A stretch of DNA of 64,000 bases, from the NCBI GenBank assembly GCA_024362935.1, contig JANCRA010000033.1:6901001-6965000 (forward strand). The letters are read 5' to 3'. Source of the stretch: Setophaga petechia (lineage: Eukaryota; Chordata; Aves; Passeriformes; Parulidae). Both the position numbers and the translations under genes were made by a program. The notes under the pieces were generated by a model, which saw only the letters and a list, made by a program, of their open reading frames with translations, had not been told where the DNA came from and did not search any database. Positions 47,511 to 60,751 of this stretch are shown piece after piece; position 1 is the stretch's first letter; every line of letters begins with the position of its first letter.

Positions 47511-50500
47511 TCATCCAAAGCATTTTTTGACAGAATATACTTTATCTCTAAAGGAGCTGTAGCAGAATTGTCAGTGGTGGCTCATGAGAGATGGCAATGT
47601 GGGGACTTGTAAGAGCCTGGCTGCTAAAGCAAGGACCAGACAACTTAGTGCCATGACACTCGATTTGACTCTGAGTGGGTGGTGTCATCTTCTAATGGGA
47701 GTTTAATCACAGACCTTCTAGAAAGAATGGGAATCCAGAGATGATTAAGGAAGAGATGAGAAAGAAAAAGCATTTTGGAGAAATTTCCTCACAGAGAGAA
47801 TGATTCATTTTGGACTGTGCTGTTAAAAGGCAGCTATGGAAACTGCAGCTGTGGATGTATTAAATAGGAGTCAGGCAGGTGCTTACTGGAAAAAATGTTA
47901 TGGATGGAAACAAGCACCAGGAGGAGTGGGAGGAATCTGCAGAACCAGCTTCCGTTTTTTAGTTACAGCAGAATAAATGCCTTATTCTGCATTTGCAATG
48001 CAGATACACAACAGTTCTCAGTCTGAGCAGATGCTTGGTGGCCGTGGTGTTTCATGAGCACTTGTCCAAGGGGCCATTCTCACCTTCTGCTGACATTTTT
48101 TAAAAGGAAGCAGCATATTAAATTCCAGGATGAAGGGAACAGTTTCAGGATGGAAAAGCTTGAGTAATGGTGGTGTAATAGAAAGCAAAATTTGGCCCAC
48201 TTTAGTTTCCTCCAAGGGGACAGTTTTTTCCATTAGTACTCCTAGCACAGAAGAATATCCATGATGTGTGACTGTATCAAAAGTTTGGCCCTGCAGAGAA
48301 AGACAGAGAGCTGGAGATGTTTGTTAGATGTTGGGGAGAAATGCAGGAAACAAAAAAGGGATGGTTTTGAGTATTTTAAGAAGGGCAGATGAGAGGGTTC
48401 AGGAAGTTAAGGCCTGTTACTGACACCATTGTGACTTAAAAAGGAGATCTGATGTTCTGCACTGAGGGACGTGTTGGGATGTGAGTCTGCAGGGAAACTG
48501 AAGGAGAAGTTCCAAGAATGCTCCTCACCCAAACCTGCTTGTTGTCCTCAGCTCTCACACTTCCTTTTCCTTCTCTCTCCTGGCTCTTGGATTCACATTT
48601 CATGTAACTGCCATTGGTTTCTGTGAAGTCACTCCTATTTATGCCAGAATCTGCAGAGAAGGAAAAGTACTGATCATGAGGAGAGACAGCATAAAAGGGT
48701 AAAATGCTGGAGATACTCACTGAGGCTGTCTCTGCTTTCTTTCTTGCTTCTCAGGTGTGAGTCCATTGATTCAGGGATTGGTCTGGATGCCTCTGGCTCA
48801 TAATTTGAAAATAGTTTCCAGTTTATTTCAGTGCAGTTCCATTACACCCCAGTTTCTCTGGGCTGTCCCTCTGTTCTGCCTGAACAACACCAGCACAAAG
48901 ATAGCTCCAAAATACAGCTGTAATAATAAAAGCCTCAAGGTTATTTCAGAGAAGCAGGAACCAGACCCTCAGCTGGTTCAAATCAGATCACTGCTCTGGA
49001 GAGACACCAGTTTTACACTGAATGAAGATTTTTCCTGAGATTTATTTTTGCAAATGGCACAGGGAGAAAGTTGCTGGAGAGGGCTGAGGAGAAAAACATC
49101 CTATTTTCTTTTGGGAGAGTTTAAGACTTGCTGACTCAAATGCCAACCACCAGTTCATTATCTCCTAAATCCTGAGGATACAATTTGCTAGGTAAAAAAA
49201 CCACATCTGTTCTTCAGCTCAGTTCCACCTCTTTGAAAGCATGTCCAAACTACCTTCCTAAATGTTTCCATAAAATTAGGCTTGGTTACATATGTTTCAT
49301 TGTGTGTTGCATGTTTCCATGGCACACTGATTTGCCAGATAAAGCAATCTGCAGTGTATTTAGTCTATCTTAAAGCCTTTTAAATCTGTCTCCTCTAAGC
49401 TTGAAATTCTCTCATTCAGGCATCCAGTGCTGTTGAAACCCCTGTGCCAATAATTCTTAATGACGTGTGTGTCTAGCCAAAGTAATTCTCCTCATTCAAT
49501 TTGCAATTTTCCAAGTCAATCCTTTCAGCATTGTGACTGTAGCCATTTATTTTGCATTCTGAGACGTGCAGCTCTTAAACAAAATGATCCTGACTTTATA
49601 GGCAAAAAGGTGTCTTATAATGAAGGGCAACCAAACTCAGAGTTTGTTTTGGAAACCAAGGATAGTTGATATTTGCTTGCTTGCTCTCCTGGGCTCAAAG
49701 CTGACTCCAATCTATGTACACAAAGTCTTTCCTTAGTATTTGATGAAGAAAAAAGCAGAGCCATTCCTCATTTGGCAGGATATTTCCTCCCTGCTCTTAT
49801 TCAAGGAGCCTGCTGGACTGAGCCTTGGCTCTTCTGCTATTTCCCATGCTCAGGAGCTGATCTCTGCAGTGACCAACAGAAACTGCAGTTCAAACCTGGA
49901 CTGGTTTGTAGAAGCAGCATATTTTGGGTGTCCTGATGGAGGGAAAGAGGCCTTGTAGTGCTTAATGGCCAACCTTGACCATGCAGGAGATCTCAGTGAT
50001 GGCTCAGGAGGGAAATTTTGCAGCCACTGTAAAGAGGATGGCAACAATCTGGGTGTTTGGAAGGAGCTGAGGTGAAGATGGCTGGGTGGAAATGGGGGTT
50101 CTCATCAGAACAAACCAGAATGGGCACACATGTGGTTTTTATCTTCAGGAACCATTATGACTTACATGCTCATTTTGTCTTGAAAACAAGAAGCTTTTGA
50201 TCCCTGCATGTGGAAGATTTATGTGAGCTCAAGAGGTTTTACTTTGGTCACTGTGAAAAAAAGAATTTATAAGCCTCCTTCATTTCATTCATTTATTTTT
50301 GCCTGTTCTTCAATACCCGTTGAAGGAACAGATACATTTAAGGATGTTTATTTTAAGTTGGTACTCTGGATTGAAAAGCTTTTCCATCTGTTTCTGCCCT
50401 GCATTTGATATAACATTTTGCAGATGGCAGCATTTATCAGAATCCCACTGCTGACTACTTACTGGCTTTGTGCCTTCAGAAATGGGCTGTGTTCATCACC

Positions 50501-50681
50501 ACTGTAACTTCACTGAAATGGGTGCAATGACACCGTGGCTAAATCTGAGCCACCATCACAACTGCTTCCTGAAGTATCACCATGGCTCTGTCTTGCTTGA
50601 CTTGTTTAATGTAAATATATTGAATTATGTGTAGTTTTCGTGATTACTGAAGATTACTGGCTTGCTTTAAGAATCTCTTGG

Positions 50682-50699
50682 TTCTGATCTTTCTGATCT
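50682..50699 (+). repeat. Tandem repeat, 9-bp unit x 2
   Basis: TTCTGATCT is present twice in tandem, followed by TTCCAG. The pyrimidine-rich result looks like a 3' splice site, but no open exon follows. Confidence 0.8.
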
Positions 50700-51136
50700 T
50701 TCCAGTTCATGAATGATTTAGGGAACAGCTTTTAAGCATGCCATCTCAAATTGCAGCCACACATTTGGATATCCAAGCTATTTAAGCAGGCAGAAATAGG
50801 GAAGGCTCCTGCTGTCTTGATTGAATCCAGGAATGGTCAATTTGGCCAGTTTGTCTTTCACACATTCCACAAAGTATCACACCTCTGTCATGTTGTTACT
50901 CCCCACTCCTGCATTCCTGGTTTTGTCAACATTCTCCCAAATTTTGTGTTGTGTTAGTCCCTTGGGGTGCTGATCCTAAATGCCTTGGTGATTTCCGTGG
51001 AACTGCTTGTGGAGTCTGGGCCTAAGAGTCACAACTCCATATTCGGATTTCAGGATTAGTTCCCTTTGGAATTTAATTTTTGGACTGTTTTTCATTTCAC
51101 TGTCAGGTTATTTTTTCTCTAATATTTTATCTACAG

Positions 51137-51317
51137 AAAGGTGCAGAGTGGACACCTGGAAGTGACACAGGTCATGAGGACAAATATCAGGCTTGGTTAA
51201 GAAAGGAACATTTCCATGCTTTTTTAGCTTTCTGGAAAAAAAATATTTTGGGACCAAGCCTATTATACCTATCTGCAGCCAAAATGCCACTTGCTTTGGA
51301 AAGTGTGAAGAAAATTG
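51137..51317 (+). other. Candidate isolated exon (181 nt)
   Basis: A pyrimidine-rich tract (51107-51130) ends in ATCTACAG before 51137, and the interval closes with ATTG|GTTAAG. The frame is open from AAA in phase 0 to phase 1 and includes KGAEWTPGSDTGHEDKYQAW. The segment is charged and not low-complexity, but I recognise no domain. The 5' donor is only moderate. Without a second exon or transcript evidence this remains speculative. Confidence 0.12.
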
Positions 51318-54300
51318 GTTAAGAAACCCACATTAGTTAAGGGAGGTGGGAAAAAATGAAATTCGACTTTTTTAAAGTAATTTTCCAGCCTGCCCTCTTA
51401 TATGGCAGGAGTGGTCAGGAGTGCAGGAGAATTCCCTGTTAGAAGTGTTTGCCACAGAAAGCTCTGAGCACGGTTTGTTCAGTGCTGCTGTGGAAATCCC
51501 AGTTCCTGTCACGCTGAAGATTTACATGAAAGGACAGAATGAAGATTTAACTGTCACTTTTCCATGGTCCTGCTTTTCCTCTCCCTTCCTTCATTTTTAT
51601 TATGCTTTGACAATATTTGGGAAAGCACTTTTTTCATACATTGTGATTTACTAAGGCCCTGGATGCCTCATTGATACAAGTTGCCTCGCTGTTTCAGTAA
51701 ACACTATCAATAATTAGTCTGGCCAGCATGAGCTGGACAGCCCTTTGTGTGAAATACAGGAGAGCCTCTATGGTTCCAGCTGTGACCCTCTGCAGTGAAA
51801 AGAGAATTTCTTTTGAATAGTGCCTGCCCAGGAGCTAATAATGCTCTGTTCTCAGAGCTGTGGGCTGGGAAAAAACGAGACCCTGAGCAATGTCAGTGTC
51901 ACAGCAGTGCCTGAGAGCCTTCTCAGTGGTTAAACACATCCCAGGCATCAAGATGGAAAAATACTTCGGAGATTTTGTAAGCTGGAGGAAAAGTTCCAAC
52001 TATTTAGTGAAATTAATGCTGAGATCTTCTGACTCACAGCACTAAAAAGCTGCTCCAGTCTCACTGCTGAATCAATTAGCTCAGCCAGCACCTTTCCCAT
52101 CAAAGTAACACCTTCCCTTCTTTCTCAGTTTTAAGACCTGATTCAATAACTTCAATGACAGAAATACCCAAAGCTGTGTTCCCTTCTGTACCCAAAGGTT
52201 GTTTGCATGTTTCACCTTGCCCTACTTGCACACCTACATGTTTAAATTCCCTTCAAACCAGAATCTGGAGCCTGTGCTAGAAATCCAAGTCCTTGCAATC
52301 AAATCAGCTCTGTTAATATTTGTAGCTCTCCAGAGGAAATACAGGCCAGGGGTGTTTGGTTGGGACAGCTTTCAGGATCAGACAGATGCTGCTGTGGAGG
52401 GCACCAGTTTGTTTAGCACAGCCAGGGGAGCTGGTCTGGTGACAGCACAGCCCTGCAGTCTCAAAACTGCAGCTGCAGAGCTGGACCAAGGTGCACTGGG
52501 GTCTGAACACACAGCCAGGCCTGGATGCCCTCAGGATGTGCCTCACCTCTAATTCTGAAAGCAGCACTGTGCCTGTAACCTTCACACCCACACTGGTTCC
52601 TAGTTTGGTCACCAGAGCTGTCTGTAGGTCTCTTGGGTATGTCCTTGATTCCAGCAGAATTTTCTCTGTGTGGGTAGCTCTGTTAGCAATTTTTTGGCAT
52701 TGTGATCATTGCATCTATCTTATTTTTATTTTATTAATGATTAATTAGTCAATTATGTGAAATTAGCTTTTGCAATTAAAGCATAATTTAGAAAAAAACA
52801 TTGAGCAGATAATACTAATTTGTCATTGAATTACTTATAACTCAGGGCTGTTGTAAATGTGAGGTGCTTCTAGTACTGTCTTTACTGCTGGATGAAAAAC
52901 ACTGATTAAAAATCCACCCTAATACAGTGATTGGAGTGGCTCAGTCTTGTCCTTCAATATTTGCAAGGAAATGGATTTAGATTTGTGATTTATGTAGGAA
53001 ACAGAGCATTTGGGCTTTGGGACATTGATGCAGCTCTGAGCTGAACTTTTGTTATGTGGAGTTGAAAGGGCAATGGATGTAACTGGGTGTTACTTAAACT
53101 GTCACATAAAATGGAATCTAAAATATGGCATCTTAAAAGTTGTTTCTGTGGTGGAAAGGGAAGGACAAATCAGTTATTGCCTGTGTAATTGTTTGGTTAT
53201 CCATCAAATTGCTGCAAACTACATGTGTGTACTTTTCAAAGTGCTTTGGTGTAGACAGACACAGACCTTTGCTCCCGAGGAATTCAATGATTTACCCCAT
53301 GGGAATTGCTGGGCTTGCCAGAGTTCACTTAATGACACTGATGGGTCAATTCTCTGCCAGAGCCAACAACCCATCTTCATCATCTTCTCAACTTCACATC
53401 CACTAATGATCAGTCCTCATAATGAAGGCATTTTTCACCCTGCCAGGAGTCACAAGGAGAAAAATTGATTGACAGAGTTATCTGGATTGTAGTAATTAAA
53501 TCAGGGCAGACAAATCCCTGCTCTCATTATATTTCAGACATGTCTGAACCATGAAAAACAGAGCTGAAGCTGATTTGCTTCATGCAGTTCAAAATGTGAC
53601 ATTAAATGCTGTATATGATATATAGGGTTACAATACATGAGTGTGAACAAATTAGAAAAGACACAAGTGGTCTAAATATGGGTGTTGGTTTTAACCATCT
53701 TCAGTGAAATGTGTATATCAAGTGTCTGAAAAAAGCTATTAACGTGTTTCAGGAAATGAACCTGAAAGGATGCTGTGCTTCCAAGGGCATCCAGGCTCAT
53801 TCTTGCACTGGGACAGCATTTGTGTGTCCCAGGCAAGTGACAGGGGTGGCAGGTAGAGACAGAGGTGGAGCACGTGGAATGGGCAGGAGCAGCATCAGTG
53901 CCTGCCCAGTGGAACAACTGTCTGGGCTCTGAGCTCTCGTGTGTGGAGGAGAATGCAGATTTCCACTGCAGAAGCCAGAAAGGGATTTCAAATACCGTTG
54001 GAATTCTTTTGTTGGTGAATTGCTTGTCGTGCAAGCACTTGCCTTGAAGGAGGATTTTGTGCAGATGTTCTTTGGGTAATGCTGCAATCTGGATTCAAGA
54101 GTTGTCCCTTGATTATTTTTAAAGAATTTTTCTTCCCTCAGTTTGTTAAGCTGAGCCATTTTTCAGACGCTGTAATGTATTGTACCCACTTTAGAAAGAT
54201 GTTGCATGAACTTGAATTAACATTACCAGCAAATTAAGCTGATTTGATCTAGTTAATATTGGGAGAGAGGCAGATTAGGGTTTAAAGCAGGAAAATGGAG

Positions 54301-54470
54301 CAGGGAAATCTGGATTCAGTGGGACAGCTGCTCTGATAATATAACCTGGTGAAAGTTCACTGAGCTCTGTTTGAAGCACTGAGCTGCATTTATGGGGTAT
54401 TTGGCCCATATGATGTATTTTAAAACAAATCATATTAATTCAGAAATGCAGATGACATCGTGTGCTGGTT

Positions 54471-54505
54471 TTGGCCTAGCATTCAGACAACAGTGTGTTA
54501 ACCAG
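54471..54505 (+). mobile_element. Weak LTR 5'-end-like segment
   Basis: TGTGCTGGTTTTGGCCTAGC at 54474 onward resembles the TGTnCTGGTTTnGGC start common to several bird ERV LTRs. The next bases (ACAACAGTGTGTTAACCAG) loosely resemble a later LTR block, implying an internal deletion. There is no matching 3' end nearby and no target-site duplication that I could find. Treat it as a hint only. Confidence 0.25.
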
Positions 54506-54780
54506 AAAATCCTCCCAGAAGGAGTGAAGACTTTGGGGACACAATGCCCATTCCTTTCACGTGGCTGATTTTTTGGGTCCTTCCACGGGTACTTTCAGTT
54601 TAACCTTATGAATGGTACAAATGCATCTGGAATTACAGAATGTTATGTGCAACAGTCAGATTTAAAACCAGGCATGCTTTAGGATAAGATTCCACTTCTT
54701 GTACACTATTTTGCCTGTGAACTTGGATCCAAATTGACAGAAGTTCTTTTCTGAAGAACCTTTCCAAGTAGGTTTAAGTT

Positions 54781-54962
54781 ATAGGGCACTGGGCTGGGAA
54801 CCAGGAGATAGGTTTAACTCTTGGTTACTGAAATTGAGGAAGAGCCAATGACTAGGGAAGGCCAACAGAACAATGAAATTCTCATCCAATGCCTTCCAAT
54901 GTGACTGAGAAAATGACTTCTAAACCTCCCATAGTAATTTTTTTTCCCCATAAAGAATGATG
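54781..54962 (+). mobile_element. MIR / core-SINE-like relic
   Basis: The left end (ATAGGGCACTGGGCTGGGAA, CCAGGAGATAGGTTTAACTC) has the layout of the tRNA-related head of ancient amniote SINEs (…GCACTGGACTGGGAGTCAGGAGACCTGGGTTC…), including a degenerate B-box-like GGTTTAACTC. The right part (TGTGACTGAGAAAATGACTT, CTAAACCTCC, TTTTTTTTCCCCAT) matches the MIR-type core of the form TGTGACCTTGGGCAAGTCACTTAACCTC..TTTCC.CAT with many changes. The spacing between head and core fits a full-length MIR-like element. Such relics are rare and very old in birds. A profile search would settle it. Confidence 0.5.
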
Positions 54963-56837
54963 AAATGTCAAGAAAAAGAGCCTCGTGTTCAGACAGTGCC
55001 TTCATGGTATTTCATGAGTATGGAGAAAAACATATCCACAAGAACAGTGTGGAAGTGGGAAGTAGCATCAGAACCTTGGTTTAATCCCGTTTCTGATGCT
55101 GGCACTTGTGAGAACCTACAACATTTCAAAGAACTTGTCTGTTTGAATGCTTTTGTATAAAACAGATATAAACATTTATTTTCTGTCTGATAGTGTAGGT
55201 GTTGTGTGAGTCTGAGATCAAGGGGGGTTACATGAGGGTGACCTGAGTATCCAAAATATTCCAACTTCAGTTCAAACTGAGCCTAGGGTCAATATCTGGA
55301 AAAGCTAGTGCTACTGTGGAAGCTCCAATTTCCATCTTGAATGAGTTGAGCGTCTTAGGAATGACAGCTGGCATGTCATGGCAATTTCTTTTGATGAGTC
55401 TGTCTTCTAAGAGCCTCATTAGAGTTTTCACTCACATCCAAAAGGATTCTGGGAAAGAATTGTTCTGACTTGAGTCTAAGAGATGTGCACATTGCAATAC
55501 TAAATTGACTTTGACCTGTCAGTGTCACAACTTACCTGCTCTTGGCATGTTACTTGACATGCTTCCTTACTGTACAAGGATTGCTGATAAAAACTCTCTG
55601 GGTTTTGTATCAAAAGGGGTTTAAGATTATCCTTTTTAGAGATATACTCTGGTGTAGACTTGTAAATTTCCAGTGTTTAGGCCAAATTTCATACTGGGGT
55701 CAGAAAGTTTGCTCATGTGGAAGTCTGAGTGAACATCTGTTTAAGAATGGGGTAATGCTAATTGTACTTGAAAGAGAAAGATGAAAACTACTACAGCTCA
55801 TTTAATGACTTGGAGACTGTTGCTGGAAATCAATTAGCTAAGTGTTTTGTCCCTGAATACATTTTATTTCCAATTTTGTGCTGATGTTCCAGGTGTACAC
55901 ACCCTTGTGAGTTGGAATAACTTGGTCTTCAAATGGCTGAGCAGACAAGCTGAGATGGTGATCTGTCAGTGTGCCTCTGGAAAATAACGACAAAGGGCAA
56001 TTTGTTAGATATGGGATTTGTTATAATTAAGATATTTAATTCTAATAACATGTCTGCAAAGCAGTAAAGTTTAAAAGGAAAAGAAATTTTGAATATGTTG
56101 TTGTAAGGACCCATGATTTACTTATGAAATATGGCAATCAAAAAGTGGGCTTAAGAAATTTCCCTGTTTCCAAGCAGGCCCTTGAAGGGCCTGGGATCTG
56201 CTGCCTCCCGTTTGGTTTCCGTTCAGCCGAGGTGCTCAGGGTACTTCACCTTCTCCCCTCTGCAGAACCTGATTCATTCTTTTTCCTCACTGGTTTCTCT
56301 GCTTCTTCCCTGCCCAGTTCAGAAGGTCACCTACAGCTACTCCCTTTGTCACAACAACTGAAGAGTAATAAAATCATGGGCTGCAGTGAAGTCAAAAGAT
56401 TTGTGTTGTAAGTGTTGGCACTGACTTGCCTTGTGCAGCGGTGCTGGGAGGGAGGGATAGGTATGGGAGGTGTGGAGAGCAAGATGAGACTTTGAAACAC
56501 CTTCTATAAATCCTATCTATTTTTCCAAATGTGTCAGGAGAAAAAAACTCCCACAATCTTAGTATGGAAAGGGAGCAGATGCAATCTGGAGGTCCCCAGT
56601 CCATCCCCAGAGCAGCTCCTGCTGCTCTGTCCTGCCCCAGACCCACTCAGCCTGTCCTGCTTTGTTGTTGCAACATAAAGAGGAGGAGGAGCAGGGGTAC
56701 AATGCTGGGAGATGAGAGGCAGCATGTGGCTTCCTCACAACCTTCTACATTTCAGAAAGGGATCTCTCATTTGATGAAGATCCTTTTTTCTGTTTAGTCA
56801 TAAACAGATGAATCCCATAATAGCCTCTGTTTCCTCT

Positions 56838-57072
56838 ACTACAGGAGGTCTGTATGATTAATAAGATCTCCCTGTAGTGAATGCCAAGCCAAACAGATGA
56901 ATGCAAGGCGCATCTGCTGTAGATTAAACATTTGGAAAAAACATTTTATAAATATTTTTTTCCACAACAACATATCCATATGGCAGTTAGCTAGGGTATA
57001 TATTTAAAACCTTGCATGTACAGTATATCGCCATGCATATGTATTTAATATACTTATTAAATAAGTACTTAT
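56838..57072. promoter_or_regulatory. Structured AT-rich block, candidate conserved non-coding element
   Basis: Several symmetric elements sit within 235 bp. ACTACAGGAGGTC (56838-56850) pairs with GATCTCCCTGTAGT (56865-56878) as an imperfect stem with one bulge, around a loop containing GATTAATAA. TATTTAATA (57042-57050) pairs with TATTAAATA (57055-57063) with a 4-nt loop. ATAAGTACTTAT (57061-57072) is a 12-bp palindrome. The block lacks repeats and open frames, and the wording (GATTAAT, CATATG, ATGCATAT) resembles bird-mammal conserved non-coding DNA. Conservation itself cannot be seen here. Confidence 0.25.
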
Positions 57073-57079
57073 GTTGTCA

Positions 57080-58980
57080 CTCAACAGATAGCTTTTTGAT
57101 ATGACTTTTAATCTCTTTGAGATGTCAAATCAGACTGTTTGAAAGGGCCACATGTGCCCTATCAAGCAAAGCATGAGAAGACACTGCTTCTGAGTGGGTG
57201 GGTTTGTGGGAAGCAAATCTTTTATTTCATTATTTCTCAGAAACAAGATGTGCAAGATAATTACCTGGTTAGGATGAGGTAAGTGTAAAATAACGTACCC
57301 TGAATATGGCTAGAGAGATAAGGTTGTCCTGGGTACTATGAAAACAGATCCTGAGGAAACTGGGAGGTTAAACTAATAGGAAAATTCTTAGCTGAAAATC
57401 TTAACATTTAAATTTATCTTTACTAACTTAAAACCACTGACATTATATCTCATTATTACTAATATTTTGGACTTCCTAATCTAGCCAGAATGGGTTAAAG
57501 GACTTAACAGAAATAATAATTTTTTTCTCTAATTCTTGTCATATAAGGGTGGCTCCTTTTTTATTTCTCTATCTCTGTGTGTGCCTTAGAGAGCTAGACT
57601 ATAATTCTGGATTAATAAAGAATAAAGTCTGACAATTCATCCCAAACTAAAACCAATTTCAACAAATAAACACCATCCAGAGCAGCTATTGGCACTCTCA
57701 CAGAAGTCAATCTGGTTTTTTAAGTATGTTGTTCTTGTAAGACTTAGCAATATTATTGTAGGCTGATTTTCTGGTAGACTGGGATCTTTGGGTTTACTTG
57801 TCAAGGACCCAAAGATCCTGATATATGATTCAGAGAACCTGATTCCTGAAATGTTTTCTATGACTTTTCTTAACTGGCCTTCCAGTCCAGCAGCCAGAAA
57901 GAGGAAAAATCAGCATTTCAAGGTTCCTTATGTGCTTGCTTGTTGTGCTGTCAAGGATCAGGACCCGGTTTGCGTGTGTGCCTGGGAAACTGGGGCACTT
58001 CTCTGAGCAAGGGCTCTCTGAACCTGACGGCTGCTCTGGGAATGGCCAGTGCTTGTCAATTCATGTCTGTCTGGGCTGGGAGAACGTGGATTTCCAGACC
58101 TTACAGCATGATGCTTGCAAGCAGACATGACGTTTCCCCACATCCTTTTGCACAGATTGCAGAACAGAGGAAAATAATTGCCTGGCTTTGCTTTTATCAC
58201 ACACCATTAGGTGCTTTGCCGACTCAAACGAGAAAGACAAAAAGCACCTCATGTTCAAGAAACTTTTCATATTTATGTTCATTACAGCTTCAGACTTTGC
58301 TGCCTAAATGGTTTGTTTTTGGATGTTCTTGCCACAGTTTTCCTCATTTCTGAGTGTCCTGAGGGCAGGTGGGAGCATGGAGGTGGGAAGCTCCCTCACT
58401 TTTGAAATAGTGGCTTGATGACTCATGTCTCATTCTGCTTGAGAGGCTCATTTCTTGATGTCCTTGCTTTGCTGTTGAACTGAAAAGTGCTGCTTCACTG
58501 TTTAAAAAAATGATTTTGTTTTAACCAAAATGCCTGTAGAGTCTTGGAAAAATCACTGAACAAAATTTTCTCAAACTTTGTGGAAACAGTTGGAAACTGG
58601 TGGATTGTAACTGGAAAATCCTAGAGTGGTCCCTTTTGTATCAAGGCTGAAAAACCCCTACAGAATGTGAAGCTTTTCTGAACACATCTAATTTCCAGAA
58701 GCATCTCTCTTCAGAGCCCTAATGTGAGCCCTCAGTAGCTGTTTGTGATGTTCACAGCAGGTTTTTTCCTACATATGTCAGAACCATACCTTAAATTAGT
58801 TTTCAAGTGGATTTAGTTAAATGATTTTAAAGAAAGCCACTCTTACTGTGCTTTAGCAAAGGATTATTTTAGACTGATTTTGATTTTTTTCCCAATGAAT
58901 TGCATTTAAATTGGTATCATCTAAGTTTATATTGATTTAATGGTGTCTCATAGCTCCTTTGTCCTGGTTTAGCAGAACTG
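57080..58980. other. Unique DNA, no gene seen
   Basis: The 57930-58353 interval is open in two plus frames and two minus frames, the usual sign of stop-poor non-coding DNA. No repeat is recognised. Confidence 0.5.
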
Positions 58981-58989
58981 ATTCATTCA

Positions 58990-59440
58990 AGTCCTCCTGA
59001 ATTCTGGATTCCAGGAATGGGTACCTGAGCTTTTCCAGCATTGCTGTGAGGCTGCAGCACCTGGAAGGCCCCGTGCTGGAGAACTCACCCAAAGCAAGCC
59101 AGACACAGCAAATGATGCAAACACCTCCAGCTCTGGCTCAGGGCTCGGGGTATGAACCTCCCCTGCACGTGGGCAGAGTCCATCCAAGCAGGGAGCTGGG
59201 ATAATCTCCCAGATGCTCCCACAGCATCCTGTAATGATGTGGCAAGATCATTGTGAGAGGAGAAGGTGCCCAGACAGTCCCCGTGGAGGCATCAATAACA
59301 TCCGTCAAGGATGTGCTGCCTTCAAAAGGCAGAGATGAGTCTGCAGGGCTGGTTTGTGTGGGATCCAGGGGGATTAGCACTCCTTGCTCTCCTCTGCCAG
59401 CCTCCCACAGTCTGACATGATTGTAGGAGAACACAGGGTA
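58990..59440. other. GC-richer patch without recognised gene
   Basis: Higher GC than its surroundings and open frames of 66-98 codons on the minus strand. Local stems include CTGGGA/TCCCAG around 59196 and CTGCCTT/AAGGCAG around 59319. The left edge at 58962 carries GTCCTGGTTTAGC, vaguely like a bird LTR start. No element or exon can be assigned. Confidence 0.3.
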
Positions 59441-59471
59441 CTCAGGATGCCAAAGGAGTATTTCTCTGAGG

Positions 59472-59483
59472 AAAAAAAAAAAG
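59472..59483 (+). repeat. A12 homopolymer
   Basis: Twelve A residues followed closely by TTTAATTTTTTTAC. The neighbouring A and T runs could pair. Confidence 0.9.
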
Positions 59484-60726
59484 TTTAATTTTTTTACTGA
59501 AGAATAGCTCTTTAAGTGAAAAAGGGAGAGTGATATGGATTGGCAGACGGAATCTTTATTTAAAATTACATTTAAACATGAATCTTAATCCGTTATTTTC
59601 AGTAGATTTGTCTCAGAGATGAAATGGAGTTGGGAAGTTGGTTCAGCAATGTCTTCTGAGGTGTGGATTTCCTGGGCAGGGAGGCATTGCCTTATCTCTC
59701 CTATTGGCACAAACCTGTCTGAGATGTGGCTGCTTAATTGTGCAACACCCTCTTCTCTCCCAAACTGGATTAAGACTGGGTTTAGCTTTTTGCTCTGAGC
59801 TCTCTAGATCATCACAGGAATGCCTGGAGGTTGTGGACTTCAGTCATCTCCTGTCTTTGCCAAAAAGCCAAACCACATTTACCAGTAAAGATTATAGAAA
59901 AAAAACATTTTTGACAAGAAAGTTCCAACCATGAAAAGACATATTCTAGGAAAATTCTTTTTGTTTTGCTATAAAAATGCTTGTCCTTGGAAATACAAAC
60001 CTTCTTCATTAAAGACAGTAGTTGGAGGAATCTAAACTGTTCTGCTTGTAGGACTACTCGTAAAAATAAAATTAGTTTTTATTGACAAGAATGAAGAGGA
60101 TAAAACCACACCATGTGTTCCCATGATAAACAACTGCTTTCCTGTTCATCTAGAGTTCAAACAACAGTCAGAGTACAGTCTGACTGCCTCTGGCTAAGGA
60201 CTTTTGACTTCTCTGTTTGGTCAAGGATCCACTGCAAACACTTTGTTCTAAGGTGAGAAGTGCATTCTGTGAATAAAAAACCAGTTAGGAGCTGGGAAAG
60301 GGAATGACAAACTTTTATCTGAAAATGTCACTTTAGCTCTCTCTATAAGATACCTATGGTTCCCAGGCAGTATGTTTTTGTGATTTAGCTACATTTCCTG
60401 CCAGATTATTCAGCTAGATACAGATCTCTTGCTCCTGCAGTGTGGAAACCTGAATAATAATTTGAGCTGCAGAAAGCCCTGGTGAATGGCTGGCCTACTT
60501 TGCTGTCCCAGGGGAAGGTGCACTCCTCTAATCCAGGAGCCATTGCTTTGGCAGATGGCTCTATTTACTCAACGAGCAGGTCAGGACAAGAGGAAAAATG
60601 GAACATAATAATCCAACAGTATTCAATTAAAGGTAGCTCTGTGCAACTGTACCTAAGTCACTGCTGCCGAAGCCTCTGGGGAGTGTGTTCATTTTTCAGC
60701 CTTGTTTCCTAAGGAAATGAGGCTGT

Positions 60727-60751
60727 CTGCCTTTCTGCCTTTCTGTCTGTC
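60727..60751 (+). repeat. Short tandem repeat, CTGCCTTT-type
   Basis: An 8-bp unit (TCTGCCTT) occurs twice and grades into TCTGTCTGTC. Confidence 0.7.

Larger units (their letters stand above)
47511..54470. other. Unique DNA, no gene seen
   Basis: Apart from the exon-like segment at 51.1-51.3 kb and the 9-bp tandem, it holds only short frames. CTGCAT..TTGC..AATGCAG at 47987-48003 is a small symmetric element. The 52.3-52.6 and 53.8-53.95 kb parts are GC-richer with frames open on both strands. Confidence 0.5.

Noticed and set aside
53797..54159. Overlapping 120-codon minus frames as a gene
   Set aside because: Two different minus frames and two plus frames are open over the same GC-richer DNA; no domain or codon bias is seen.
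58962..58975. GTCCTGGTTTAGC as an LTR start
   Set aside because: Only about 12 bases fit and nothing downstream looks like LTR sequence.
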